A stretch of 64,000 bases of DNA, taken from Pseudoips prasinana. Lineage: Eukaryota; Arthropoda; Insecta; Lepidoptera; Nolidae. The stretch is taken from assembly GCA_951640165.1 (NCBI GenBank), contig OX621238.1, positions 31,458,001-31,522,000 of the forward strand. Direction: 5' to 3'. A program made the translations under genes and the position numbers. This document shows positions 47,501 through 62,400 of the stretch, in pieces. Each line of letters starts with the position of its first letter. The first letter of the stretch is position 1. The notes beneath the pieces are model-generated. The model made no database searches. It saw nothing but the letters and a program-made list of their open reading frames with translations, and had not been told where the DNA came from.

Positions 47501-50500
47501 GCCCATCTATTTTATTGATAATAATAAATAAATAACTTTTAGCCGTCTATATAATTTACCCAAGTAATACCGCGGATGGAAGTGTGTCTTTAACAAAACA
47601 CTGTCTATTGATCACACGTCACTAGGTCTTTTCCACAGAGAAATATTCGGCTTAATGAGTCTGTGGAAATTTTAAAAAATGATTTTAATGTATGATTATT
47701 TTAAGGTATCTCAATGGTGAATTCCAACAAGAAAAGTGGAAGTTTTAACGTCCAAACGTCCCATCCCCTAAGACTAGGTTTAACTGGTAAGAAATCATTA
47801 TTAAATACATTCACGATAAGAATAATTGGAGAAGTCGATTTTTAAACGGATGGAAGTCTTAATGAAGACTCCTTAACCAACGACGTCATGAAAGGAGACT
47901 GCAGAGAAGCTCTACGTAAGACAACCTCAACTGGATAGCAGCGATACGTCCTATTGTTGCACATTATGAAATCAATCGTAATTAATCCAAAATCTCAAGC
48001 CAACAAACTATTGGTAAAATATGTCATGCCATGCCATATTGAAAATATCACTAGCGGTAATGTTCAATTTACGATTAACTAAGTGAGAATAATAAGAATA
48101 AAAAAAAACAGATATAAAAAATAGCGCAAGACCGGCAATTGTGGAGACCTTTGGGGAAGGCCTTTGTCCAGCAGTAGACGTCTTTCAGCTGATATGATGA
48201 TGATGGAGTTTAGGAAATAGAATTGTATAGATAATTAGACTTTTCATAAATGCTACAAGAAATAGAATTAGTATTTAAATTAAACACCTTTGTTAATATA
48301 ATGTCATACAATTTTCTTATTTCATTTCTTTTAATTTTAGGCACAAAAATTGTTTCAATATCATCGGACACGTTGGCTGCCAAAAATATTTCTCGTTCAG
48401 GTAAGTTCCACTAAATTGCTTTACACTAAATAAATATTTCAAGTATTTAGTACACCATTTTAGCGAGGCGTCTAGTAGGCTTTTGCCATGGCTTAATGAC
48501 TGTTGTAGACACTACAACCGCGAACGCTAGCTTAACTTGCCCTCCGACACTCAGATATTAAACTTCTATGCCGATCACACATCAACAAACTGGCCGCGTG
48601 CCTAGGTGCTTAACCTCACTTATAGTCTGAGGCGAGACCTACTGCCTATGAACGTAAGTAAATAAGACATCAAATTTACCACAAAAATTAATACTGCTTA
48701 TTGATTGTGAAATGTAAAGAAATTATACCTACCTAATCTTCAAAAATACTGTACCGGTGTACAGTTTAATAATATATGTATGTTTCTGAATTTTGCTCTT
48801 ATTGTGTTGTGACGGCGGCGAATATCACAATATCATAACCCTATCTCATCCCGTGGGGGGCGTAAAAGTCGACCCGAGGGAATATCTACGCAGCTTCCTT
48901 CAGTGTACTATGACCATCTTACTGCGATGCCAACCCGTTTGCCAAGCGTGGCGACTATGGCATATCCCCAAGGTGATTCTTGGGGGAGGTTTGTGTCCAG
49001 CAGTGGACATTGTACAGCTCTTATGATGATGATGGTGATGATAACTCGGTTATCGTCATGTCGTGGCATAAACACCGTTTATAAAAGGTAAAATTCGAAG
49101 GTAAGTTAGGTTTCCAGTGAGTTCGTTCACTTTGAATGCGATTGTACTATCGAGATGGAATTAAGAATAGCCTCGCTGAATAACCTATAGAGACAGTTTT
49201 ATCAAAAAATTCGTCACATTCGTAGATGTTTTGTGATGTGGGAATGAAACCCCAACAGCTTCAGCCAACAACCACATCGATCGTTTACGTATGTACTGGT
49301 ACCAGACTTTTTTCAGTAAAGAGTACAAACAGACTATTTTTAACTCTGACTTAACCTTCCTGATTGTCATCAGATCGCAATGTTATGTGCAATTACGAAG
49401 TAAGAACTGCAACGGAATGCGAAGGTAATAATAGTACATTGACATGCAGCGGCTGCTTGACTCCATGGCGATGCTCTTGTGGCCCATGTGAAGTGGATAC
49501 AGTTGGTAAATCCATGCTGCTTCTATTTTTAATTTGACAGTAGTTTTTTGCAAACACTAATAAGCTGACAAGTTCTCGTGTAGCACCACACCCCACATAT
49601 ATACAACTCTGAAGGGTATTAGACATGGGTACAAACGCCAGCACATCCAGCTACTCCAATCTGTCAAATTTCTTTTATACATTTCAACTTTATGACATAT
49701 AAATAAGGTTCACTTTCAATTGGGGAAATTGGACAGATTTGGGTAGTTTGATGTGCTGGCGACTGTACATTTTAAACAGTACGAATATATTTTGCGGTTT
49801 ACGGTTTTACAAAGATATTTTGCAGATCGAATTCTTGGTCGAAGGTTTTAGCTCTAGAAACACTGAATAGCACTAAACGTAACATTTTAGTGATGTAAAA
49901 CCTAACGTGTGGTTGACGGCAAATAATGTCACCACCGCCTCTTACCGCGTAGAAGACGTCCCGAGGGAATATCTCTCAGAGATCTGGCAGCAGCGTCTGA
50001 GTCTCTACTATGACCATCATACTGCGATCGAGAACTCGTCTGCCAAGCGTAGTGATTATGGCATATCCAACCATCATAGACATAATCCATCGTTGAAATC
50101 TTTTTGTGAGGCCTTTGTCCAGTTGTTGACGTCATTTGGCTGTTATAATGATGATGATGTGAACCTAGCCTTAATTTTGTAAGCGGTGCGACTAGGAAAG
50201 TACTTGCGGAATTTAGTGTTCGATACTATGAAAGAAGGTTGAAAATGCACGAGTGATGCCTTATATGTCCATATGGGCCCTAAGTTTGATTGCAGACTTG
50301 GTTGTTCAAAAAAACATATTTAGTTTGAGGGTACGAAGTAACATAAACTTGGGCAAACTAAGGAAAGTAACACAAACTTTGTCCGTATTATATACGGATT
50401 GCTTAACTATCATCGTCTTTATTCAAAGACCTTTCAATTGAAATAAGAGGCAAACTTTGATTATCACTCCATTTTCAGACTGTCCATTAATTGGCAACCT

Positions 50501-53500
50501 CTGGTAAATGGAACTGTTTACGCTAACTTTATTGTCCTACTAGGAATATTAAAAAAAAAACCACCCATCCAAACTGTTGCCACTTTCCCATATATCATTT
50601 AAAAAACTGATTTTTTCAGACAAGAATAGCAAAACTGACAGTATGTGTACCAAAGGTACTTCTGCTGTTAACATGGATACAGGTAAGATGTTATTTGGTA
50701 AAGTTTCCCTCGATTCCATCCTTCTTGTCACAGTAAACAAGAGATAGATATAAAATTTTTGCTTTGCTCAACTACCAAGAGGAAGGTTATTTTTTTGAGT
50801 AGGCAGTGTCTATGGGACTATATCTTTCAGGAAAATATATTTCCCGCTATACTAACTGAGGTACATTTTATTTCAGTATTATGATTTTAATCAAACTTAC
50901 TTTTGAAGGAAATAAAATTTTAAAATTAAAAAAATAGAATTATTTTATGTTGGTGATAAGTTAATAATAATTTTCACATATAAACTTTTGTTATCAGGGA
51001 CATACATTTAGCAGATATTTTTTTTACTGAGGTCCTCTAGCATTATACACAGAACATGGGGTAATTAGGCGTTTCAATGTACAGACAGAAAAAATATATA
51101 ATTTAATTATTATTAACTTTATAAATATTTTACTACTACTAACCTCCGCATGTTCATTTACCTAAATTTGTAAACTATCTCTCAACCCCATATTTCTGTT
51201 CACCAACAGCCCTGGTCCATTCATCCGTTACCTGAAAGAGATCTCAGTTTAACAATAAGGCCGTCGTACTATTTAATTATCGGTACCACAAGCATGGTTT
51301 TGGTATGCCATAACTTAATCTGCCTATCCATTTATAGAATGCTTTGTCTTTATTTTATTTTAGTGCCACCCCGTGTGATGATTGCTAAGTGTGTTGGACC
51401 AATGTCGGATGAGCACATTTCAAGATTTAATATGGAGGAAACTCAATGTTTGCGTAAGTTTTATTTCGTAACTGGTACAATAAATACATCACCATAAAAT
51501 ATATTTTTTATTACCATATAATATGTTCCATATAATAAAACTGGCCTGTCGGTATAGTGGTTAGTGACCATGAATACTACGCCAGAGGTCTTGGATTCGA
51601 TTCCCAACCGGGACAAATCTTTGTGTGATGAACACGATTATTCAGTGTCTAGATGGGTGTAATTTATCAATAATATGTATTTAGAAATAAATAAGTATGT
51701 AAGTTTATCAATTGGTTGCCATGATGCAGGCTTTGTCTAATTTGGGATCAGATGGGAGTGTGTTCGTAGTTTATTCTTGTATATAATTATTGGAACGAAG
51801 TTCCTTATCGCGCGTTGTGAAAGGGGGCTAGACGGAAAAAAATCTCACGAAATGTTATCACGACACTTTTTGCGGCTGTGCGGCGTGCGCATGTTTCTCT
51901 GTAGATATTTTCATTTCTATTTCGCATTGAACAGTGTGGGGTCGCGACAATAATTTTTGTTGAGTTTATACAGGTTTTTTGTACATAATAAATAATAAGA
52001 AATAACTTCGTTTCATCCGGGTGTCCCTTGACACCTCTCAAGTTTTTATAAGTTTATGGTATTTAAGCATGTATAATAATTGCATATTTAACTGACAGCC
52101 GCTGGGGCAGAAAGCTTCTCGTGTGGCGACCACGTACCGGAAGACACAGCGGGGGCAGGCCACCCACAAGGTGGACCGACGATCGTAAAAGGGTCACGGG
52201 ATGCCGATGGATGCGGGCAGCATAAGGCTGACAGTTTTGCAGATCTTTAGGGAAGCCCTTTATCTAGCTGTAGACGTCTTTTGGCTGATATGATGATGAT
52301 GATATTTGACCAATTAAACAATTGCAATAAACAAAATCTGTCCATAAGTTGCTGTATCTACTAACGATAACATTGTTTGCTTTAATTTCAGAGAGCATGC
52401 TCAACAACCTTATTAAAAAAGCTTTAGCAGAAGGCGTGCCCGAAAGTCAACAATCTATTAGTAAATATTTTCATTTTTCACAAAGGTGGTAATTTACCAA
52501 GTGTTATATAAACCGTTTGGTTTAAACGATTCTGTCGATAAAATATGTTGTATATTCCTTTTTTTTTTTGTTCTTTTTTTTTGTTAAGAAAGGGGGAATG
52601 CCTTCGCATGCTACCTGCAAAAAGTGTCTGCGGGTGGTTATGTCGGACTTGCACCGACTAAACCTACCTGCCGTGGACTTCTCTTGGCGCCTGATGGGGG
52701 AGTCCCGGGAACGCGGGTATGCTGTACGTAGTATGCTCCGGTACCCCCCTTTTGCGCCATGTCCCAGATGGTCGGGACACGTACTCTGGGAGGACTCCTT
52801 TGGATTGCCCTCCCATATTGCCGACTCTTGCCAGTACGGGACAGCGACTGCGCCACAGACAGATCGCTGTCATCCCGGAGCTGCTTGTACATAGCGGCAG
52901 TGGAGGACACTTCTAACACTGCCGCCGCGGCCCCGAGGGGAGTTGGGCTAACGGCTGCCGCCGCCGCCCCGACGCCTCTTCCGCCTACGAGCGGGATCGG
53001 CTCGTTCCCGATCCCGCTCGGCGGCCTCCTTCTGCAGCAACAATAATATATATCAGGAATATACAACATCGCCAAGGTCTCCTTCTGTGAGGCAGTCTTC
53101 TCACAGAAGGAGACCTTGGCGATGTTGTATATTCCTGATATATATTTAAGTTTAAAGTTTAGAATCGTAATTTTAGTAATTGCAGTTTTTTTAATGTTGT
53201 AGTCTTAAATGAAATGAAAACTTTATTAAAAATATACCAGGTACTTGTGTATACTGTAAATAGTAAACGTAACTTTAGGAACTTAATTTTCATATGTAAC
53301 ATAATATAAAATTATGTAACACCTTGTATAATGTGGATTCAAATTATGCAGCAAAATATATGAAAAGTATACTCTTAAACAATTATTTACATTTTCAAAC
53401 TTGGAATTTTTAATGTAATTCCGAAGCCATGCTCAGTATATCCTAAACAATTTATATAGTAACCACATTACCCCTTAATCGTTTATCGGGCAGTAGGTTT

Positions 53501-56433
53501 GTAATTAATTGCTTGATTTAAACTTTAACGTAACATCATAGAGTTAAAAATGCGATGTCTAATATAGTGGTGCCTTATATTTAGAGTCATTCAAGGGTAA
53601 ACAAAAGCAGAATTTTGAAAAAATCACACTTGGTACATAACTGTCTGCCGACAATTTCACAATCTTGTATCTCGAAATAGCAAAGTAGTAGGCTAGTTAT
53701 TGGTATAAATTCTGGCCTAGATTTTTGTAATATTGGGCTAGATTCATAAAGACGGGGTAGTACAATTATTCTTTCCTGATTATCAAGCTGTAATTTTCTT
53801 TTATTTCAGAAACTTGCATGAACACAAGTACGAGTACTCACGTTGAGTTAGATACTAAGTCTATAGGACCTTCTGACTCGTTGGACACAATCTCTTGTTC
53901 CAACTATAACAGAATAGAGACCAGTGCGCAGTGTCATGTCTGCAATAGTGATAAAAGTTGTAAGTATTATTATTATATTTATTTGCAAGTGCATATGAGT
54001 CAAGCTGTTAGAGAATGCGTGACGGGGAAATGCGGCGGGTAAGAATGATGTTCATGTTTCTATACGTTTATTTACTGAATAAATTATACACCACGTAATT
54101 AATATGAAAGAAAGATACATAAATATAGTATACTTAATAGAAAGCTTCAATATAAATATAAAATATATTATAAAAGTGAAAGTTTGTGAGTGTTGACGGA
54201 AGTATGGATGTTTGTTACTATTTCAGGCAAAAACTACCGAACGGATTTTGATGAAGCTTTGTAGTCATATAGGTTAAATATCCGAATAACACATAGGCTA
54301 TTTATAAAGTTTAACGCGGGGCAGCTAGTATAAAATATATACGTAAAGACAACATATTTATTTCTATTTTTGAAAGGAATAGGATAAACAGATTCAAGTA
54401 TGTTTCCCGTTTTCTTTCTTTTATTTGTGGGAATAAATTTCACCCCTCGCTACACTCGCATTGTCAACAAAATGTTGTTGTTATCGGCTTCTCGATCTCG
54501 ATAGATCACTTGTATAGAATTAACATAAAAGTTTCAAAAGGTCACAGGCCTACAGTTCTCTGGCATGAATAAGGGAAACTATTCACACGCATTTTATTTT
54601 CACTTTTTTATCACGTAGGCAAACATATATACTGCTCTTCTGATGGTAAGCTATTTTTGTTTCCTATGGACTCTGCTTGTTGTCAACTTGTCAAATAATG
54701 GCCGTGTCAATAAAAATAAGCCATATGCGCTGGACGTGGTTATAGGGCACAAGCGTGTTCCTTAACATAGATACCCTATCTGTTGCCTCCCTTTCGTGAG
54801 CCAATGAGACGGACTAACACTACATTGTTGAACCAACTATCTTACAAGGGTGGCGGGAAGCCGCTGGAAGTGGGCAGCCCAAGATCGGCCATTGTGGAGA
54901 TCCTTGGGGGAGGTCTGTGTCCGGCAGTGAACGTCTTTTTACTGATGATGATGGAAGTCTGATGATTGCTTATATATATTTTGTATATAATAATACACGC
55001 TATATATTAAACTTTACATAATTATTAGCTTCAACAAGATCAATAGATTTGCTTCTGAACAATGTAGCATTCTATCAGTGAGTATGTACGGGAATTTTAC
55101 GTGGATATTTGTAAAGAATTATGATAGATGCGGTCTAGTTGATGGAATAGGACGTTAGTTAAAGACTAGCAGATGCCTTTTCAAACATTGGATCTTGCAT
55201 GTAGACTGAAACTAAGTAAAGCTTCTTGTCACTAAATTAGCCTGTTCTAGTGGTCCTGGTCTAGTAGTTAGGGATCCTGACTGCTAAGCCAGACATCGTG
55301 GATTCGATTCCCACCCGGGACAAATCTTTGTGTGATGAACACGATGGTTGTTCTGGGAGTAATTTATCTATAATATGTATGTAAAGAAAGAGTATTTCTT
55401 TAATTTAACATTAGGTGCTTGGCATAGATAAAGAAATATATTATTTTCTTTATCTTGTCATGTCAAATTATACTGTCATATGTAAAATTGTATTAAAATA
55501 TAAAATAACGCATTCTAAATAAAAAACGTTAAATGTCGTTTCTTTTGGAAAGAAAGCAACGCATTGTTTTATTTTAAATGCCAACGATGTCCTATGAATA
55601 GGTATAAAATATAGTATATTATATGTATGTATTTAGAAATATATAAGTATGTTTATCAGTTATCTGGTTGCCATAGTACAAGTTCTGCTTAGTTTGGGAT
55701 GTTACATATCCCAAGATATTTATTTATTTAGCTCTATGTTTACTGACAACGTTACAAGCTAGCTGGCTTTATTTTTTAACTATAATAATAAACAAGTTTT
55801 CGTTGAGTCCGGTTGAGAGGTATTTCTACTCTATTCTCACACGAAGTGCTATTCATCCAGTCGACAATGGATTATTGAATAAGTATTATTGGAATAAGAA
55901 TAATATAAAGGTGAAATTTTCGCCAAAAAGTGTTGTTTATTTTTACAATACATATTCTTTGTAAGTACTAGATATTGAACCCACGTACAAAGGTGAACAC
56001 TATACTACGCCCCGTAAAGTAATTCGGAACTTTTGGGTAGACAACCTAAAAGTTCCGAATTACTTACAGTTGAGTCAATTGATTAGAACAAAAAAGATAG
56101 TCGTAGGTAAGTATACGATAAAAGTATTTAAGTTTGGAATTAGAAAGAGCAGTCAATATACTCCCAGAATAATAATATTTTTTTTTTGTTAAGCAATACA
56201 ACCGGAAGCAGCAGTGGTGGCTCGCAGTCAGTTTATATCTACTATCTTCCTTAACCAATTATTAAGTGAGATCACTACCCAAACGGAGCAGATTAACGAT
56301 ATCGAAGGTAAGTCAAATTAAACTATTGGAACGAAGTTCCTTATCGCGCGTTGTGAAAGGGGGCTAGACGGAAAACATTCTTACGAAAAGTTGTCACGAC
56401 ACTTTTTGCAGCTGTGCGACGTGCGCATGATTC

Positions 56434-56484
<51 letters not shown>

Positions 56485-59400
56485 GAGAAAGCAAGCCAGA
56501 TATTTTCATTTCTATTTGAACAGTGTGGTGTCGCGACGATTATTTTTGTTGAGTGTATATAGGTTTTTTGTACATAATAAATAATAAGAAATAACTTCGT
56601 TCCATCCGGGTGTCCCTTGACACCTCTCAAGTTTTTTTTTACAATTAAATTAAAATCCTGGCGACAGCTAGTCGCGGCTTACACTTACACTACACAAAAT
56701 CTCTATACAAAATGTTATTTAAAAAAATCTGAACTCTATGCCAAATTTAAGTCTGTGACGCACGTGTGGCGTAGCGGCTAAGACAGTCACCTCGCCGCTT
56801 CGTGTTGCGGATTTGAATTCCGCGCTTGACCACTATTTGCGTGACCCATAAATAGTTGCTCTGAGTCGGGATGTAATCTGTGTCCGTCTATTATATGTTT
56901 GTAAACCTTACCCCGCGACACAGGCATTAAATTACCTAGTGTGGCTTTGTCTTAAAAAAAAAAGAAAATTATAAATACTTTATAGATCAAAGTTAATGAT
57001 ATAACAGGGTGGGGGGGACTATCGGCTAATTCGCCGGTCATTGTGATCATGATCGGCCCTCAAATAGATCAAGGTTAAAATTACTAAATCATTCGTTCAA
57101 TTGGCTCTTATGAGCACATGTTACGTCATAAATGGTTCAAAATCGATTTTCAGCGACGAAGCCGATTGAAGGAATGATTTAGTAATTTTTAACATTCATC
57201 TATTTTAACACCGGTCCATAATTTAACGCCGATTACGATCACGATGATCGGCGACTTAAGCCGTAGTCCCCCTGTTCAGCTACATTACTTGGTTACACTC
57301 AACATTAGACACCTAGTTTAGTACAGACGCCAGCACATCCAGTAACCCCAATTTGTCAAATTTCTTTTATAGATTTTCAACTTTATCACAAAAGCATAAG
57401 GTTCACTTTCAATATTATGTATATTCTATTCATATCTTATTTAATTGTCTATTTCTTTATGTATGTATGTATGTATTTACCTATGTGTAACCTAGTATCG
57501 GAGATGAACTGTAAAGTGGCACACTCAAACCAATTAGGTTTAAGTATCACTTAATAAGAAAATTATTAAATTAAAAAAAAATGAGGAAATTTGACAGATT
57601 GGGGTAGCTTGATGTGCTGGCGTCTGTACCTTAGCCTCACTCTTCACTAAGCTACTCAGTAGATATTTTTTTTATAAAATACTGTCACCCAAAAACCTAA
57701 CGTAAAAAATATACACATAAAATCAACATAATTTTCACGTGTTGACACACGAATTCACAAGAGCATCATTTACGGATAAATGCTGTGACAAATCACAGAG
57801 ATTTCTCGTGACGTTTATTCGAAAAGCCTTTTACAATTGCGTGTAATGGTATGGAAAGCGTTTAGAAATTACGCTTATATTATGGTGGTTTCTCATTGCT
57901 TTGAAAGGAACCTTCGATCATTTCTTTGTAATATTCCTATACTACCAATGACGCTTATAACGAGTGGCTTGAATTAAATGAGAGAATGCGATACGAACTA
58001 TGGGAAAGTCAAAAGAAAGTTTATTTAGTGGACTAAAAACAAAAATTACCATTGAGCTTTTATTTTTCTATTTTAAATAAAAGTAATTTGTTTGCGGTTT
58101 GTTGTATCGTGTTGAGGAAAATCTTTGTTATGAGGGGTTTTCAATAAAAACAAAACCGAAACACATGCTCTATGAAAATTAAAAAGCAAATACTGATTGG
58201 CAAAATTGATTGCGTGTGAGATACCAAATAAATAACAGAACGTTTTCTTTTTACCAGAAGCGTTTTATTATGTTGGAGAAAATATAAAAAATAACTAGGC
58301 GTGGTTATTTAGTGAAAAATTCCTTGTGTAAGTATTCCTTATTAAATTAAGGCAATGCCTGTGGAATAAATAATATGATCTTATGTATGATAAATTTAAA
58401 GTAGCATTTTCCCTACCTAAATACTAATATTTTTACTCTGAGCAACTATAAAGATTGCTTATTAAGACGAAGACTTGCTTATTAGCGTAGAAACGTAACC
58501 TAAATGTAATGTACCTATTAATGTAAAATCTTTTTGTGAGGAGAATAAACATTTTTTTATTATTTCTTATTATTATTATTCTCACCTTTTATTGAACGAC
58601 ACTAGTATATATAGAAATCATTACATTGAATTCACCTCCTTGACCTCCATTTTTATTTTGTTTGTTATCATCACAAAGACACGATCGAATACAATGAATG
58701 ATGTTCATGTAAAACTTATACTGTAGTTAAAATACGTGGAACAAGTGTTACTCTGACAGTGTTTTCTTGGTCAAGATAATACCTAGGAAATTCCCGAAGT
58801 TTAGAAGATATTTACCACCAGAAACTTCTATACTTCGGGCAGTAGAGAAAGAGCAGAGCTCGTTGGAAAGAGGGGAAGGTTACCCTACAAATGCCTCAAG
58901 TTTGGAAGTTATGTACCACCAGAAACTTCTAGACTTCGGGCAGTAGAGAGCAGAGTTGTTGGAAAGAGGGGAAGGCTATGCAACGCGCGTTTCAAATCAT
59001 ATATATGTCACGTGTGTGTCTCATGCAATCAAATGTGTCTCATCGCAAGCGTCATAGGCCGCTTAGTACCAGGTGAGCAGTATGCTTATGTGCCGAATTG
59101 ATGGTATTAAAAAGTTTATCGTTTGCGATAAAACATAACTTCGGTAAAGACAAATACGTGACTTCAACATTTCAAATATATTCAAATTAGTATGAAGTGA
59201 TAATTTTAAAGTCTCTGTCAGACTATTTCTAAAAAACTACGAAAATTACATTTTAGGAGATTAGTGCATGCATTTCATTTCATTCAATTTCTCTCGTTCT
59301 ATAAGTTAATAATTGTTTTTTTTTGTCCTTTAGAGTCACCTCCTGTTCAGTGCAAATGTGTAGCTGTAATGACGTCTCAAGACTGTCCCATGCGGGTTCT

Positions 59401-62400
59401 CCAAGTACCTACAAATACTGTTTCTACTCATGATTCTAGAAAAGGTAACGGTCATAGGTCCCCCTGATCCACTATTAATAATTAAAATAATATTCAGGGT
59501 CTTTACATACTCGTAAAAAGCCTTCCTCCAAAAGTGCCTATTTGTTCATAAATATATTTCTTCCAATGTTTTGGAATATTACTACACTTACATTCCAGGA
59601 TGAAACCATCTATGATTTGTTTTACTTTGTCCAACCTGGGTTCGGAATATGCCTATCCCGTTAGTTTTAGCAACTCGTGCCCAGACATGAGAGCATACCA
59701 CTATTTTGCCATGCCTTTTGGCTTTCTTTTTGCCCGTTCGTAATTTAATGAGACGACGTTACATTGAAGTTGTTATGTCATGTACCTTTTGCGCCTGATT
59801 TTGCTGTAAAGCCAACGGAGTCGTTTTTTGGTTTTACGCAAAAGTCACCACCTTTAGTGTCTTTGTGTATGAATTTTGTATTTACAGTATGCTAATATAA
59901 CAAACCCACCGATTTTTACGTCGGACACGTTATATGATCATTGGGTATATACAATCTGTGTTATTGGGATTCAAATTGTTATGAAAAGTTTAATGTTTTA
60001 AACGATGTGATCTAATGCTCATGAACAGTGCTGTCGAAAGATTACATGTGAAGAAGAACGAGTAATAGTATTTCTGATGTAAAAGATCTTTCGGCTGGGA
60101 ACTTGTAAATGCGCCAAGTGTCTTCAGAACTTTGCTGATGCAAAGTTGAGATTGTCATTTACCATTCATTATGGCTCGTTACACATGGTTTAAGGCTATT
60201 TTTAATTGAAATACATTTTTTTTTATAATAAAACGTTGCATGATGAAATCTTGTAAGATTTAAATATAGACAATTTAGTGATACTGAAGTGTGATAAGTT
60301 TTTTTTTCTTTGTTTATTTGATTAGGTAGTGATTCATAAGTAGTTAGACTTCTTTAGTGACCAAAAGAATTTATTAAGCCGTGACTGAAGTAACTACTGG
60401 CCATAAAAGGAACTTGAGAGCTTACTATGATATATATATAAATACATATACCTACATTTGTATGTCATTAACATGTAAATTTCATTTGATACACACAGGT
60501 TTCACGCCGTGCACATGTTCATATACATTCTGTGATATTGAAACTAATACAGATCCTGATTACCCACGACGTAAGTACCACCTTTAAAAAATCCCAATTC
60601 ATCAAATCGTATCATAAAGTTCGGGCTCATAACTAGTCCTTATACTTAGTCATAATGTGGCCAAAAATTCTTTTCAATTATTTTATAAAACTGGTTTGTT
60701 AGATGGCGAGTGTAATTTATAAATAAACAGAAACACAAAAGACATACACACATCAACACAATCTAGGGATATTGAACATTTCATTGATTATCTAGAAAAC
60801 TATAAACATTTTGTTATGACTGTAAATGGAAGAATTAAAGATAATTTCATGGCCGATATTTAAACATTAACAACACGATGCGATTTTGTTTTTCTAATTA
60901 ATAAAAGTCTTAAATTAATTAAGCCATAGAAAATTACTGAGTGAACAAAAACATTTTATTCTTATAAAATTATTCAATCGAATTAAATGAATAAAAATCT
61001 TACCAAATCTGATAATCAGTAATCGGTATTTCCTCCTCTAACATTAATCACACAGCGGCAACGATTTTCCATACTTAAAATTAAGGTGTCAATGTCTTGC
61101 TGGGGTATGCAGTCCCAAGTTCTTTTTAAATGTTCGAAAAGTTGTTCTTCTGTTGTCAAGTTGGGCGGAAAATCCCTCAATGCTCTTCGCTGTAACATGT
61201 CCCAGGCGTGTTCAATTGGGTTTAAGTCTGGCGACTGTGGAGGCCAATCTAATACCTGAACATCGTGTTCTCGAAGGGCGGCCCTCACCAGCCGCGCTGT
61301 ATGGGAAGGTGCATTGTCATGCATGAGCTGAAATTCTTGCCCCGTTAGGGCCCTGAGCGGGACAATGACACGTTCTACTACCTCCTCACGGTATCTATGG
61401 GCAGTCATGCTGCCCTGAATCCAAATGAGTTGGGTTCGTCCGCCGATTCGTATTCCTGCCCACACCATAATTGTCCCGCCTTGGTAAGAGTGGACCTCCT
61501 GTGGATGTCGGAGACGGCTGACCCTGCCTGGAGTTCTCCAAACGCGTGTTCGTCTCGAATCTGGATGAAATCCATAGCGGGACTCATCAGTGAACAGCAC
61601 CAATGACCATTGTTGATCACTCCATGTCAAATGTTCTTGAGCCCATAAAAGTCGCCTACCGCGATTGCCACGTCGCAGCGCTGGGACTCGTAGCGGTCTG
61701 CGAGCATGAAGACCAACTTCATGCAGCCTCCTTCGCACGGTTTGGTCGCTCACCAGCAGCTGCTGACCCTCCTGGAGCCTTTGCACTAGTTGCATCGCTG
61801 TGATATTGGGTAGTCTTCTGGCGGTCATTTGGAGAAATCGATCCTGTCTCTGAGTGGTAACACGATATCTACCTGTGTGCCGTTCTGCCACATCTCCAGT
61901 AGCGCGATAACGTGACCACAGCCTGGAGACCACATTTTGGCTTGTGCCCAGAGACTCAGCAACGACGCGTTGAATAGCACCGTTTTGTAACATGCCAACT
62001 GCCCGTAACATTTCATCTCGACTCAAATGATGGCGTGGCATGACGCTAAAAAGCTTACACAACCAATTGAGAAAAGAAAATAAAACAATTTATCAGGTTT
62101 TCTTCAATTAACACGCAAAAAAAATTTTAATGCAACTTCTTGAAATTAGATACAACTCAAGATTGCGCTGTGCTTTGCGTGTTTTCATTTGTTTCTCATT
62201 TTAATTTTTGAATAAAGAATAGACAAGGTTTAAATCTGTAAATAAACTTTTTAAGGAAACTAAATAGGTTTTAAACAATAAAGCCATGTTTGATTTCAAA
62301 ATAACGTATCCCTAGACTTTGTTGATGTGTGTACTCTTTTGTGTTTCTGTTTTAATCTTTTATAACTTTTTTTGTAATTTCCAAAAGATGCGGAGGAAAA

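Noticed and set aside
50475..50505. Possible 25-nt exon after ccattttcag
   Set aside because: It would exit in phase 2 and break the frame into exon 26.
52638..53075. 145-codon minus-strand ORF as a host gene
   Set aside because: It is the 3' UTR and ORF end of the R1-like copy read in a chance frame.
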